The notes: generated by a model not told the origin, from the sequence alone. A stretch of DNA of 64,000 bases from Begonia masoniana (GCA_022432975.1 CM039510.1:31837023-31901022); one strand, 5' to 3'; shown: positions 10,928-22,719, numbered from the stretch's first letter. Numbers and translations are program-made.

Positions 10928-11560
10928 GTAAGTAGTGGATGAGTGTTTGTTGCCTTCGGGCCTACACCATAGAACGGTAGGGATTGTTTGTTTGTTTGTT
11001 TGTTATGTTTTGCTTTTATTACGCATTGGGTGTCATGCATCATTGTTTTCTAAACTACGAAATCACGAGTTTTGCATGTTTGAGTGGTGAGGATGATGTG
11101 AAAGAAAGATAAGAAGTGATATGCAACTTGGTCTCGAGTAGAATAGCTTCGTCGGGCAAGTGGCTCGTTGAGCACGCCGCGAGGGATTCTATTCGAGATG
11201 CCCTGTTAATGTACGTAATGTGTCGTGAGTATGAATTCCTCGACCTGTTCGTGCTTGAAGTGCACAATGAGGATTCTACGATCGATTGGAGGAGATTCGT
11301 GTTGGCTGTCCTTGACTGTGTTGGGACGTGTGCCTCCGGTCTAGCTCCGTGGATCAAGGCGTGGCCGTCCTGGACTGTGTGGGGGCGTGTGCCTACTTGA
11401 TTCACCTGGAAGTGAAAGATAATGCAATTGAAACGAAAAGAAAGCAACTGAGTGTGTAGAAACTGCATGTTAGCATTGAGTCGAGCATTTAGCGTGTCGT
11501 TGTGCATAATTTCCCTACTTGCTAAGCGTTAGGCTTACCTTTTTGTGTTCTGTGGTGTAG
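10928..11560 (+). other. Putative intron-like module in LTR1
   Basis: Donor CCAG|GTAAGT (10928-10933), UUCG-type hairpin GCC-TTCG-GGC (10952-10961), hairpin TAAGC-GTTAG-GCTTA (11523-11537), then TGTAG|GTGA (AG 11559-11560). The GCTTAC 3' arm contains a branch-point-like CTNAY. The identical module in LTR2 is 20556-21188. Splicing is inferred. Confidence 0.5.
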
Positions 11561-12299
11561 GTGACGAGCTTTATACAGGTGAGGTTGATGAGACAGCTCA
11601 GGATTAGGCCGCAGTCAGAGGAGTACGGGGTCCGCCGGTGCAGGCTGTTGTCGGGGCGTCTGGACCACTGTTCGTCGGGTAGTGTGGGAGGTGAACATTT
11701 TGATAGATGGTTGTTTAGTGTTTGTAATGTTTTGAATGTTGGGAGTAAGATAGAACCAAGGGTGAACGGGTTGTTATAACTGTTTTAGTACCGGTTGTAC
11801 GGTTTCGATGTACATGATTTTGTTTTGTGTGTCGTTTTGGTTGAAACTATTTTCGTAATGGTTGTTAGTGTTTGGGGATTGAAATGGTATATTTTTGGGT
11901 TAAATTTTCAGGTTTTGGGTATTTAAAGTTTTAGGCGTTATATTGCCCGTTTTGATTTTAAAATAACTAACGTTGGGTTGAGTTCGCTATTTTTGTATTT
12001 ATTCGTTTTAAGTCGGTTTCCCGAGATTTTTACGGGACTCGAAGATTTAGGTGTCGGGAAGGTATGTGTAACGCCCCAAGTTATCTGAACCCGATCCGTT
12101 ACTCAAGACTAAAAACCTCATTCGTATATTTTAAAACTTCACTTTTGACATAAACTAAAATCTCAAAATATTTAAATCTTACAGCGGAAATCATTTTATT
12201 AGCAATGGAGTTAAAACAAAACTATAAATCATCGTTTGGAGGGTTAAAAGGCAATCGACGAATAGAGAATAAAGTTTCAAACCATGGGATACTGGAGAA

Positions 12300-12780
12300 G
12301 TCGCAGAAGTCAAGCGCTTCTGCCGATGGATAAAGTCAACAGAAGGAGCAGTAACATGCTTCTACCGATGACGTGTGCAAACAAGGACTCCACTCGGTAG
12401 ACTGCATCTATCGATGACGTCGACACGACTCAATCTGCCGATGAAGTCAACACAACTTCATCTGCCGATGAGGTCAACACAAATAACGCGTCTCCATCTT
12501 CCGATAGACAAACACGCGACATCTACCGATAACAACAATACGACGTCGACACGACTCAATCTGCCGATGAAGTCGACACAACTTCATCTGCCGATGAGGT
12601 CAACACAAATAACGCGTCTCCATCTTCCGATAGACAAACACGCGACATCTACCGATAACAACAATACGACTCCTTCCGATAGAATTAAAGTGTACTCTAA
12701 TCTGCCGATGGACTATATCTGCCAACAGAATGACAAAACACGCTACATCTGCCGATAGACAGCATCTACCGGTAGATTCA
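12300..12780 (-). repeat. Degenerate CCGAT/CCGGT array in solo LTR
   Basis: Imperfect units with cores such as TCTGCCGATGA and ATCTACCGAT, some with GACGTC. A block of about 125 bp is duplicated (approx. 12412-12540 and 12541-12665). Most TGACGTCA palindromes are decayed here. The 127-codon frame over it is a repeat artefact. Confidence 0.8.
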
Positions 12781-13137
12781 AAGTAATCACCCTAAACAAG
12801 GGACATCACTACTTACCGGAAGGACTCGTAAAATCGACTGAAAACCTTCAGACAACCAAATTTTCATGAAAACACTAATCAAATCAGCAAAACACAGTTA
12901 AACCATCAATTCGTCATTTCCAGTAAAATCTTAAAAAAAATCATTTTTAACCAAACTCAACCATAGTCACTAAAATACTCAGAAATTGCTAATCTGAAAC
13001 CAGTATTCTCAACCTAACACATACAACCATTGATTAAACCGCCTCAACAGATTGCCCAACCGATGCATGGATGTGCTCCCCCCAACCAGCCTAGTCTTCA
13101 AACTGTTCTGTAAACACACCTTCGGTAACTTCTTCAC

Positions 13138-13634
13138 CTACATCACAAAACTCATCTATTAGCCTAATGCTAAGCAAGTAAAGCAATGGATGAAATGAAT
13201 CGATGACACAATAATTTTCCCTAAACATGCAATTTCTACTTTCTCATCTCAGTTGCATTCAAATTTGTTCTCTGTTGATCCCTCTGTACGATGGGAAAGT
13301 GGATCAGTCATCCCCCAAAGCATACATCCTCTGATCTCAATTAAGGGGCGGATTAATTCCCTTAACAGTTAACTGATCTGATCCCCCTGTAGGATTGGGA
13401 AGTGGATCATTTTTCCCAAAACCTCAATCCTCTGTTCTCAGTTAAGGGGCGGATTAATCCCCCTTAACAGTTGTTCTGTTCATCCTGCTCACACATGCCA
13501 TACCGTTTCATGAAAATACATTTTCGTAGTCTTTCAAAAACATGATGCATGACAACTGAAAATAAGCATACAAACATGCATGACACCTATTGTTTTGTGA
13601 TGTAGGCCCAAAGGCACAAACAAACTTTACTTAC
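13138..13634 (-). other. Putative intron-like module in nested solo LTR
   Basis: Minus strand: donor GTAAGT (ACTTAC 13629-13634), hairpin GCC-TTTG-GGC (13606-13615), hairpin TTAGC-ATTAG-GCTAA (plus-strand 13159-13173), acceptor TGTAG|GTGA (CT 13138-13139). Splicing is inferred. Confidence 0.45.
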
Positions 13635-14274
13635 CTGGATTCTTGGCGGGTGCTCGGCTAGGAGCTTCTTCGGGACCTTTCTCACCTAGAACATAAACAG
13701 AACATTAAGCCAGTCCTTTCTACACCTCATTCTACAGCATTCAAAGAAACCTAAGGGATAGTTGGGAGTTCTAATCGCTCGGCATTCATGGTTCTATGCT
13801 AAACTCGAAACCACTCACATTCAGAATAAAATACGAAATACACAACTACAATCCTCCACGCTATTGTCTTCAGATACTAAATCAGTAGAAATCGAGGTAG
13901 AAACTCACCTAGATCCGCGAATGGGATCGGAGAGAAATCGCTGGGAGAGCTCTGGTGACTTGAGCTAAAATCCGAGAGTGAGAGTGAGAGTGAATAGTGG
14001 CGGCTACTTCCATAAATTCTTCATTAAATAGGTTATCCACTAATAAATTCTAATTACCATATTACCCTAACTTACTCACTCATTAACCTAATAATTTTTC
14101 ACTCAAACTCAACCACGAAATGCACTTAATTGATTGATCAGTCATTTGATTTAAATAAAGTCGGGTGCTACAGTATGTTTAAATTTTCAGAATTTTTGGA
14201 GGTTTCGGGGATGTAGAAAAGTGTTAAAATGTGTAGGGAGGTGGAAAAAGGTTAAAAAGGGCATTTTAGGGCGT

Positions 14275-14560
14275 TTTTGGTGATGAAAAACCCGAGCGGG
14301 CCCGATCGATCGGGCCCGGGGCACGACCGGTCGCGGTCGAGAAATTTCTGGGTGAAGAAAACCCGAGGAGGCCCGACCGATCGGGCATTTAGCCACGATC
14401 GGTCGTGGAAAGCAAGATGTGGGGCGCGCTGGTGCGCCCCAGCGCGCGGGCGCGCGCGCGCGTGCGGCGCGTGCGGCACGCTTAGCGCGCGCGTAGCGCG
14501 CACGCCGCACAGGCTGGGCGCGCCTGGCGCCCAGCGCGCGCCCAGCACCCTTTTAGGTGC
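14275..14560. repeat. GC-rich palindromic block near the 3' end of LTR1
   Basis: CpG-dense island in an AT-rich setting. It contains the perfect 20-bp palindrome GGGCCCGATCGATCGGGCCC, inverted GATCGGTCG/CGACCGATC pairs and a run of alternating GCGCGC. LTR2 keeps the palindrome (about 21817-21836) but has a shorter GCGC part. Open frames here are compositional artefacts. Confidence 0.85.
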
Positions 14561-14804
14561 AAATTTTAGTTTTTTTGATTTTTCTTCCGATTTCCAACAT
14601 GTTTTGACCCGAAATTTTTCCAACGTATTTTAGACACGTGTTCCAAGAAAATTTGAGGGTTCGAAAAACCCGAACATCGAGCCGGGAATTTTACAAAACC
14701 GAGCCGTATATTTTACGAAAATTATTTTAAACGTCATTTTAAACACGGGATTTGTTTGCAACGTGACGCACCGGGCCCGGGGCAGGTTCGGGGCGTTACA
14801 GAGA

Positions 14805-14815
14805 TGGTATCAGAG
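14805..14815 (+). other. Tekay-1 primer binding site
   Basis: TGGTATCAGAG, complementary to the 3' end of initiator Met-tRNA, lies 4 nt after the LTR end (14800), the expected place and primer for chromoviruses. Confidence 0.9.
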
Positions 14816-14959
14816 CGTTAATGGTCGAGTCGTTCAAAGGATTACCCGACAATACCGGCCGCCGTGCAACGTGCTTCACCGACTGTAAGTATTTCTTAAC
14901 TTTAGTTAGTTTCTTTTCTAAGATTAGAATTTCTAACCTTTTCATGAATAGAAAAGAAA

Positions 14960-17900
14960 ATGCCTAGAAACCCAGGATAGCCAAGGCGACCCGAACGACC
15001 CCGGAATGAGCCCGAACCACCTGAGGACCCTAATAAGCAACTTAGGGATCTTTTGACTATGCAAGCTCAACTGCTCGGTGTTTTTATGAATCAAGGATTA
15101 TAGGGAGGCCTTGGATCGGGGTCCAGCTCTGGAGCTGGCTCTAGCGGAGATAGATTTCGAAGGTTAAAGCCCCCGGCCTTTGAAGGATGTCTGACGGATC
15201 CGACAACGGCCGAGAATTGGATATGTACAGTGGAGGAGATGTTTGTTGTTGCAGAGGTGGAAGATGAGAACAAAGTGAAACATGCGACGTTCCACCTATC
15301 TAATAGTGCCAAAAGCTGGTGGGGAACCGTAAAAGCTACGACAGATGTACAGAGTATGAATTGGGAGGAATTCAAGGAGCTATTCTACGAAAAATATTAC
15401 AACCGAACGGTTCAAGCCGAAAAGCGATCGGAGTTCTTGGCTTTAAAGCAAACCGGGTCTGTGGGGGACTATATTCAGCAGTTTGAAGCGCTGTCCAAGT
15501 TTGCCGGCAATATGATCAGCAGAGAGGAGGATAAGATTTTTCAGTTTGTACAAGGGTTGAAGCCAGAAATTGAAATGTTAGTAAAGACTTTCGGGATTGA
15601 TGGCATACCGTTTAACCGTGTGGTGGCTAAAGCTATAGAAGTGGAGGTATCGGCTGGTAAGATTCTTAAATCCGTAGAAGCACCAAAACGAATGTTCAAG
15701 GATATTACCACACAGTTTAGCAAAGGCGGATCCTCTTCTCAATCTCAAGGTACGAAACGACCGGGAGGAAATCCGAAAGACCAAAGAGGTGGCAAGAAGC
15801 CTCAACAACAAGCACAACAAAGGAAGTTGTTTCCACAATGTCCAAAATGTTCAAAGTCGCACCCGGGGGAGTGCGGACAGTACGAAGGAAAGTGTTACAA
15901 TTGTTTTGAGTCTGGCCACATGTTTCGAGACTGCCCGAAGCCGAAAGTTCTTCAATGTTTTAATTGCAACAAACCTGGTCACATGGCGAGGGATTGCCCT
16001 ACAGCGAAGATAGAACCAATTAAGGCAAGGCCCAGAATCTTCGCAATGATAGAGCCTGAGGGAGAAGATCGAGCAGCCGTTATTTCAGGTACTGTATTTG
16101 TTAATTCGGTGCCTGCATTTACTTTGATAGATTCAGGGGCATCTCATTCCTTCGTAGCGGTAGCATTTGTGGCGAAAGTACAGTTAGTGGTAGAGCCGAC
16201 TGAAAGTGCGTATACTGTGCAATTACCATCCGGCGAGTATATGCATTATGCGCAGGTAGTTCCTAACAGTTGGGTGACAGTCGGAAGGAAGACTTTACCT
16301 GCTGATTTAATCGTTATGGGAATAACCGGGTATGATGTGATACTCGGTATGGATTGGCTGTTTCGGCACCATGCGACGATTGATTGCAGAGCAGGGACTG
16401 TAAATTTCCAACCCCCGAGCGGTGAAAATTTTTCTTTTCAAGCTTTGAAGAACATAAGGAGGTTCTCCGTTATGGCACCCATGGATGCTCGGAAATCTGT
16501 TATTGGTGAGTTTACGTGTTTTCTTGCCACTATTGTAGATTCTCAGTCTTTGGTAGAGGTTAAGCTTCAGGAGATAGATATTGTTCGTGATTTTCCTGAA
16601 GTGTTTTTAGATGATTTGCCTGGTCTGCCTCTGGACCCAGAAATCGAGTTCGCAATTGACACTTATCCTGGAGCAGAGCCGGTGTCGAAGAATCCATACA
16701 GGTTGGCTCCTCCTGAGTTGAAAGAACTGAAAAAGCAATTGGAGGAATTGGTTGATAAGGGCTTTATACGCCCTAGTTTTTCGCCGTGGGGAGCGCCCGT
16801 GCTATTTGTTAAGAAGAAGGACGGGTCACTTCGAATGTGCATCGATTACCGGGAGTTAAACAAGCTAACTGTGAAAAACAAGTATCCCTTGCCAAGGATA
16901 GATGACCTGTTTGATCAGCTGCAAGAAGCCCGGATATTTTCTAAGATCGATCTGAGATCGGGATACTACCAGTTGAAAGTCAGATCGCAGGATATCCCGA
17001 AAACGGCTTTCAGGACTCGGTATGGACACTATGAGTTCCTGGTTATGTCGTTTGGTTTGACGAATGCTCCAGCCGCCTTTATGGACCTAATGAATCGAGT
17101 GTTCAGAGAATATCTCAATAAATTTGTAATTGTGTTTATCGATGATATTTTAGTTTATTCTCGTAATGAAGAGGAGCATAAGGAGCATTTAAGAATAGTT
17201 TTGACAATTCTGAAGCGGCATCAACTATATGCTAAATTATCTAAATGCGAATTTTGGTTAACTAAGGTGCATTTTCTTGGCCACGTTATTAGCAGTGGCG
17301 GAATATTAGTGGATCCGGCCAAGATTCAGTCGATTAATGAATGGCCTCAACCGAAGAATGTTAGTGAGATTCGGAGTTTCCTAGGATTGGCGGGTTATTA
17401 TAGGAGATTTATTGAAGGGTTTTCGCAAATAGCAGCACCTATGACTCGTCTGACACGAAAAGACGTGAAGTATGAATGGTCTGAAGAGTGTGAGCTCAGC
17501 TTTCAGACGTTGAAGCAGAGATTAACTACAGCTCCGATTTTGACATTGCCTGTGGTAGAAGAGAAGTTCTGTATTTATTGCGATGCCTCTCGGATTGGTC
17601 TGGGTTGTGTGCTTATGCAGAAGGACAGGGTGATTGCCTATGCTTCTCGACAGCTGGAGCCTTATGAGAAGAATTATCCAACCCATGATTTGGAGTTAGC
17701 TGCTGTGGTGTTTGCTTTGAAAATCTGGAGGCATTATTTATATGGTCAGCAGTGCGAGGTATATTCAGATCATAAAAGTCTGAAATATCTTTTCACTCAG
17801 AAGGAACTGAATATGAGACAACGGCGGTGGTTAGAGTTCGTGAAGGACTATGATCTGGAGATTAAATACCACCCAGGGAAGGCCAATGTAGTTGCAGACG

Positions 17901-19561
17901 CTTTAAGCCGCGTTTCTACATCCGTTTCAGCCATGAAGGTGGGGATGTCTAGGGAGTTGAACACGGAGTTTCAGAGATTTGATTTAGAGTTAATTTCCGA
18001 TGTAACTGCTGTGTTATCAGCTTTATCTCTGAAGCCTACCATTTTGGAGAAAATCAGAGAAGCTCAGCAGGGAGATGCGGAGTGCAATAAATTTAAGCTG
18101 AGTATGGTGTCTGACGATAGGACGGAGTTCAGCTACTCGGATGATGGTATTTTGAAGTTCCGTAATCGATGGTATGTTCCGTGCAGTGAATAGCTTCGGA
18201 GGGAGATTTTAGCTGAAGCTCATTCGTCGGGGTTTTCTGTACACCCAGGCAGTACGAAGATGTACAGGGACCTCAAGCAGCATTACTGGTGGCCTGGCAT
18301 GAAGAAGTCAGTGGCTGAATTTGTTGAGACATGTTTGATCTGTCAGCAGGTGAAGGCAGAGCATCAGAGACCTGCTGGGAGGTTACAGCCATTACCGATT
18401 CCAGAGTGGAAGTGGGACCAAATTTCTATGGACTTCGTTGTTGGATTGCCTAGGACGACGAAGGGATTTGATGGCATATGGGTGATCGTGGATCGTTTAA
18501 TGAAGTCAGCCCACTTTCTGCCAGTGAAGATGACATACAGTATGGATCAGTTTGCTGAACTCTACATACAGGAAATCTTGAGATTACATGGTGTGCCGAC
18601 TTCGATTGTATCTGACAGGGATCCGAGGTTCACTTCAAAATTTTGGAAGAGTCTACATAAGGCGATGGGGACTCAATTGAACTTCAGCACTGCTTTTCAT
18701 CCTCAGACGGACGGACAATCTGAGCGTACTATTCAGACTCTTGAGGATATTCTCCGAGCGTGTGTGTTGGAGTTTCAAGGTTCTTGGAGTAGGTATATAC
18801 CTTTGGTGGAGTTCTCATATAACAATAGTTATCAGGATACTATTGGTATGGCTCCCTACGAGGCTCTTTATGGAAGGAAGTGCAGATCGCCTCTTTATTG
18901 GGACGAAGTCGGAGAATCTAGTTTGATTGGCCCGGAGATCGTTCAGCAAACTACAGATAAGATTCAGTTCATTCGGCAACGTATTTTGACAGCTCAGAGT
19001 CGCCAAAAGAGTTATGCAGATGGTAGGAGGCGGGAGCTAGAGTTTGAGGTGGGAGATGAGGTGTTCTTGAAGATATCGCCGTTTAAGGGTGTGATGAGAT
19101 TCGGGAAGAGAGGGAAGTTGACTCCGAGATATGTTGGTCCATTCCCGATTGTAAAGCGAGTAGGCAAGACGACGTATCAATTGGAGTTGCCTGCTTCAAT
19201 GGAGGGTGTGCACAACGTTTTCCATGTATCGATGCTGCGAAAGTGCCTTAGGGATCCGTCACATGTCGTAGTACAGCAGGAGATCGAAGTGCAACCTACA
19301 TTGTCTTATGAGGAGAAACCAGTGGAAATATTGGATTATGCAGTGAAGAAATTACGCAATAAGGACATTCCATTGGTAAAAGTGCTGTGGCGCAACCACA
19401 ATGTTGAGGAGGCAACGTGGGAGCGTCAACAGGACATGATGGAGCGCTATCCTGAACTTTTCAGGTACGCAAATTTTGAGGACAAAATTTTTGTAAGGAG
19501 GGTGGATTGTAACACCCGAGTATTTTCTATTGCGTGCATAGCCTACGTTGTATTAGGATAG
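14960..19561 (+). pseudogene. gag-pol: Tekay-1 gag-pol polyprotein, three in-frame TAG codons
   Basis: One frame of about 1,530 codons from ATG 14960. It is broken only by TAG at 14978, 15101 and 18191 (the last aligns with Glu in Tekay-2). Order: Retrotrans_gag core (15170-15560); one CX2C..C cluster and two CCHC knuckles (15893-15934, 15955-15996); protease DSG (16130-16138); reverse transcriptase with FIDD (catalytic Asp pair 17141-17146); RNase H (from about 17570); integrase with HHCC zinc finger (18220-18350) and DDE residues near 18428, 18615 and 18720; chromodomain (19315-19480). The chromodomain and order place it in the Tekay/Del chromoviruses, whose chromodomains direct insertion to heterochromatin. 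The last 17 codons read into LTR2. Cannot make a full polyprotein as sequenced. Confidence 0.92.
19495..19507 (+). other. Tekay-1 polypurine tract
   Basis: AAGGAGGGTGGAT directly precedes LTR2 and is the expected plus-strand primer. It lies inside the end of the polyprotein frame. The same tract precedes LTR1 at 9867-9879. Confidence 0.85.
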
Positions 19562-22284
19562 GTTATTTATGCAAGTGTAAGGTGGGCATTGAAGTGTAGT
19601 AGAATTGGAGGGTTTGACAAGTCAAAACACCTTGTGATTGGTGGAGGAGGGTTGCTTGAAAAGTCAAATGGATATCAACCAATAAGAAGTAAGCATTTAA
19701 TGATGGAAAGTGGGGGAATTGAAAAGCTATCACGTTGGATGAAATGAGGAGAAGAAGAGTGGGGGTTTATTTGCAATTTTAAAAAGAAGGGTGGAGGAAA
19801 AGAAAAAGTGGAAAGAAAGATTAGGTTAAAATGGTGAGTTTCTCTTTTCTTCTCCATCCTCATCGTGCTTCTCTCCTTCTCCTCCATAGCCATCGATCCC
19901 CTTTCTCCTTTCTTCATCTATTGAAGACTTTTCAAGGTAATTTCACTTGGGTTTTGGTTTGTGTACATTTAGATGGAGTTTAGAAGTGTTTTTATGTATT
20001 TTGGTTGAGTTTGGAGAATGTTGGAAAACCCTAGGTTAGGGATTCCGAAAAAATTGAGTTTAGATGTTAGATTTCCTTCCTATTTTGGTAGTTTAGTTGT
20101 TGAATGGAGTGATTTAGGTTGTTAGAGGGGTTAGATGGAAGATTGAAAGAGTGTTCCACAAAAATGGTTGAAGAACACCTATATACCCGATTCTGTTGGC
20201 TGGATTTTTGAGTTGGTTAATGTGTTTGTTTGGTTATTTTGGGTGTTTCAATGGATAGTAGACGGATAGAGGTTTCCGAAATGGGGTGGCACGTCGAAAT
20301 CCGTTGAAAAACGAGAGAGTTACGACCGTTTGAAGTTAGATGGTCAATTTTGGGGTGAAAACCGAATGCTGTGTTTTGGGGCTGAATTGTGTTGTAAATT
20401 TTAGTTAGTTTAGGTTAAGAATTTCTTTAGTTTAGTTAGTTGATTTCCATAGAATCATTTAGGTTGTTACTAAGTGAGTTTTCGTTACTGGTTAGGTGAT
20501 CGAACGTTTGGTTTTGTTGGACGGAGTGAACGAGAAAGTATCGAGCAGCAACCAGGTAAGTAGTGGATGAGTGTTTGTTGCCTTCGGGCCTACACCATAG
20601 AACGGTAGGGATTGTTTGTTTGTTTGTTTGTTATGTTTTGCTTTTATTACGCATTGGGTGTCATGCATCATTGTTTTCTAAACTACGAAATCACGAGTTT
20701 TGCATGTTTGAGTGGTGAGGATGATGTGAAAGAAAGATAAGAAGTGATATGCAACTTGGTCTCGAGTAGAATAGCTTCGTCGGGCAAGTGGCTCGTTGAG
20801 CACGCTGCGAGGGATTCTATTCGAGATGCCCTGTTAATGTACGTAATGTGTCGTGAGTATGAATTCCTCGACCTGTTCGTGCTTGAAGTGCACAATGAGG
20901 ATTCTACGATCGATTGGAGGAGATTCGTGTTGGCCGTCCTTGACTGTGTTGGGACGTGTGCCTCCGGTCTAGCTCCGTGGATCAAGGCGTGGCCGTCCTG
21001 GACTGTGTGGGGGCGTGTGCCTACTTGATTCACCTGGAAGTGAAAGATAATGCAATTGAAACGAAAAGAAAGCAACTGAGTGTGTAGAAACTGCATGTTA
21101 GCATTGAGTCGAGCATTTAGCGTGTCGTTGTGCATCATTTCCCTACTTGCTAAGCGTTAGGCTTACCTTTTTGTGTTCTGTGGTGTAGGTGACGAGCTTT
21201 ATACAGGTGAGGTTGATGAGACAGCTCAGGATTAGGCCGCAGTCGGAGGAGTACGGGGTCCGCCGGTGCAGGCTGTTGTCGGGGCGTCTGGACCACTGTT
21301 CGTCGAGTAGTGTGGGAGGTGAACATTTTGATAGATGGTTGTTTAGTTTTTGTAATGTTTTGAATGTTGGGAGTAAGATAGAACCAAGGGTGAACGAGTT
21401 GTTATAACTGTTTTAGTACCGGTTGTACGGTTTCGATGTAAATGATTTTGTTTTGTGTGTCGTTTTGGTTGAAACTATTTTCGTAATGGTTGTTAGTGTT
21501 TGGGGATTGAAATGGTATATTTTTGGGTTAAATTTTCAGGTTTTGGGTATTTAAAGTTTTAGGCGTTATATTGCCCGTTTTGATTTTAAAATAACTAACG
21601 TCGGGTTGAGTTCGCTATTTTTGTATTTATTCGTTTTAAGTCAGTTTTCCAAGATTTTTACGGGACTCGAAGATTTTGGTGTCGGGAAGGTATGTTTAAA
21701 TTTTCAGAATTTTTGGAGGTGTCGGGGATGTAGAAAAGTGTTAAAATGTGTAGGGAGGTAGAAAAAGGTTAAAAAGGGCATTTTAGGGCGTTTTTGGTGA
21801 TGAAAAACCCGAGCGGGCCCGATCGATCGGGCCCAGGGCACGACCGGTCGCGGTCGGGAAATTTCTGGGTGAAGAAAACCCGAGGAGGCCCGACCGATCG
21901 GGCATTTAGCCATGATCGGTCGTGGAAAGCAAGATGTGGGGCGTGCTGGTGCGCCCCAGCGCGCGCGCAGCGCGCGCATAGCGCGCACGCCGCACAGGCT
22001 GGGCGCGCCTGGCGCCCAGCACCCTTTTAGGTGCAAATTTTAGTTTTTTTGATTTTTCTCCCGATTTCCAACATGTTTTGACCCGACATTTTTCCAACGT
22101 ATTTTAACGTATTTTAGACACGTGTTCCAAGAAAATTTGAGGGTTCGAAAAACCCGAACATCGAGCCGGGAATTTTACAAAACCGAGCCGAATAGTTTAC
22201 GAAAATTATTTTAAACGTCATTTTAAACACGGGATTTGTTTGCAACGTGACGCTTCGGGCCCGGGACGGGTTCGGGGCGTTACA
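19508..22284 (+). mobile_element. Tekay-1 right LTR (LTR2)
   Basis: 2,777 bp from TGTAACACCC to GGGGCGTTACA. Uninterrupted and close to LTR1. Flanked on the right by AAATT (22285-22289), which also occurs at the homologous point of EPRV copy A (8934-8938), so this is where the element entered ORF5. It contains the intron-like module 20556-21188 and the GC-rich block around 21810-22020. Confidence 0.93.
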
Positions 22285-22495
22285 AAATTATAGAAGATTT
22301 CTAGAATTTAGTCTTCAATTGGTGCAGCAGTATCAAGAAAAGACTCAATATTTGATGAATTTAGTTAATCAGCTTGAAGAACAACATAAAGAGGCTATGC
22401 CTCTATTTACCGGTGACAGAAGTAAAGGAGTGGAATTCTTAAAGACTGATTGTAGTTTAGTGATGACTAAACTTCGTCAGTATGGAAAGATATAA
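22285..22495 (+). pseudogene. EPRV ORF5 C-terminal fragment (A type)
   Basis: Last ~70 codons of ORF5, ending TAA 22493-22495, cut on the left by LTR2. It is nearly identical to 8934-9144 of copy A and clearly different from the ORF5 at 45356-45814. Together with the following intergenic region it duplicates 8934-9305 over 372 bp without indels and with about eight substitutions. Confidence 0.8.
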
Positions 22496-22719
22496 CAAGG
22501 TGGTCCCTACCACTATGATTCGATCTTATGGCAGAAGATAAAGTTTCTGATAAGGTTAAGTAGTGGTCCCCACTACTTTATAAAAGAAAGAATCTTCGTA
22601 TTCCACTATGGGAGTACTATTTGCTTTTTACTTTGTTTGTCTCTAGCCTAGGGCCCACTAGTTAATAAGTGGGAATCTACTTTTTACTTTGTTATTTTGT
22701 CGTTTGTACCTCCCGTTTC

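Larger units (their letters stand above)
12067..14172 (-). mobile_element. Solo LTR related to Tekay-2 family, nested in LTR1
   Basis: Bounded by TGTAACGCCCC and GGGTGCTACA with a perfect 5-bp target duplication GTATG (12062-12066 and 14173-14177). LTR2 shows the unoccupied site (GGTATGTTTAAATTTTC near 21689). Read on the minus strand it matches the Tekay-2 LTR layout, including the paired GATCC hairpins (13271-13470 against 28670-28800). No internal region. Confidence 0.95.
9880..14800 (+). mobile_element. Tekay-1 left LTR (LTR1), interrupted by a solo LTR
   Basis: Starts TGTAACACCCGAG after the polypurine tract and ends GGGGCGTTACA. Without the nested element (12067-14172) and its duplicated 5 bp it is about 2.81 kb, against 2.78 kb for LTR2 (19508-22284). 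The copies differ at roughly 1% of sites by eye, plus a deletion in the GC-rich block of LTR2. Here LTR1 serves both as the 3' LTR of the fragment on its left and as the 5' LTR of the element on its right. Confidence 0.9.

Noticed and set aside
11055..11507. 150-codon minus-strand ORF, duplicated at 20683-21138
   Set aside because: Conserved only because both LTRs are copies; antisense to the element, within the putative intron; no domain.
14187..14633. Arg/Ala/Pro-rich frames on both strands
   Set aside because: GC-rich palindromic LTR block without stops; compositional artefacts repeated in LTR2.
14978..18193. Programmed TAG read-through in Tekay-1
   Set aside because: Contexts (TAG CCA, TAG GGA, TAG CTT) do not match the known CAR-YYA type, and the related Tekay-2 has no stop at these sites.
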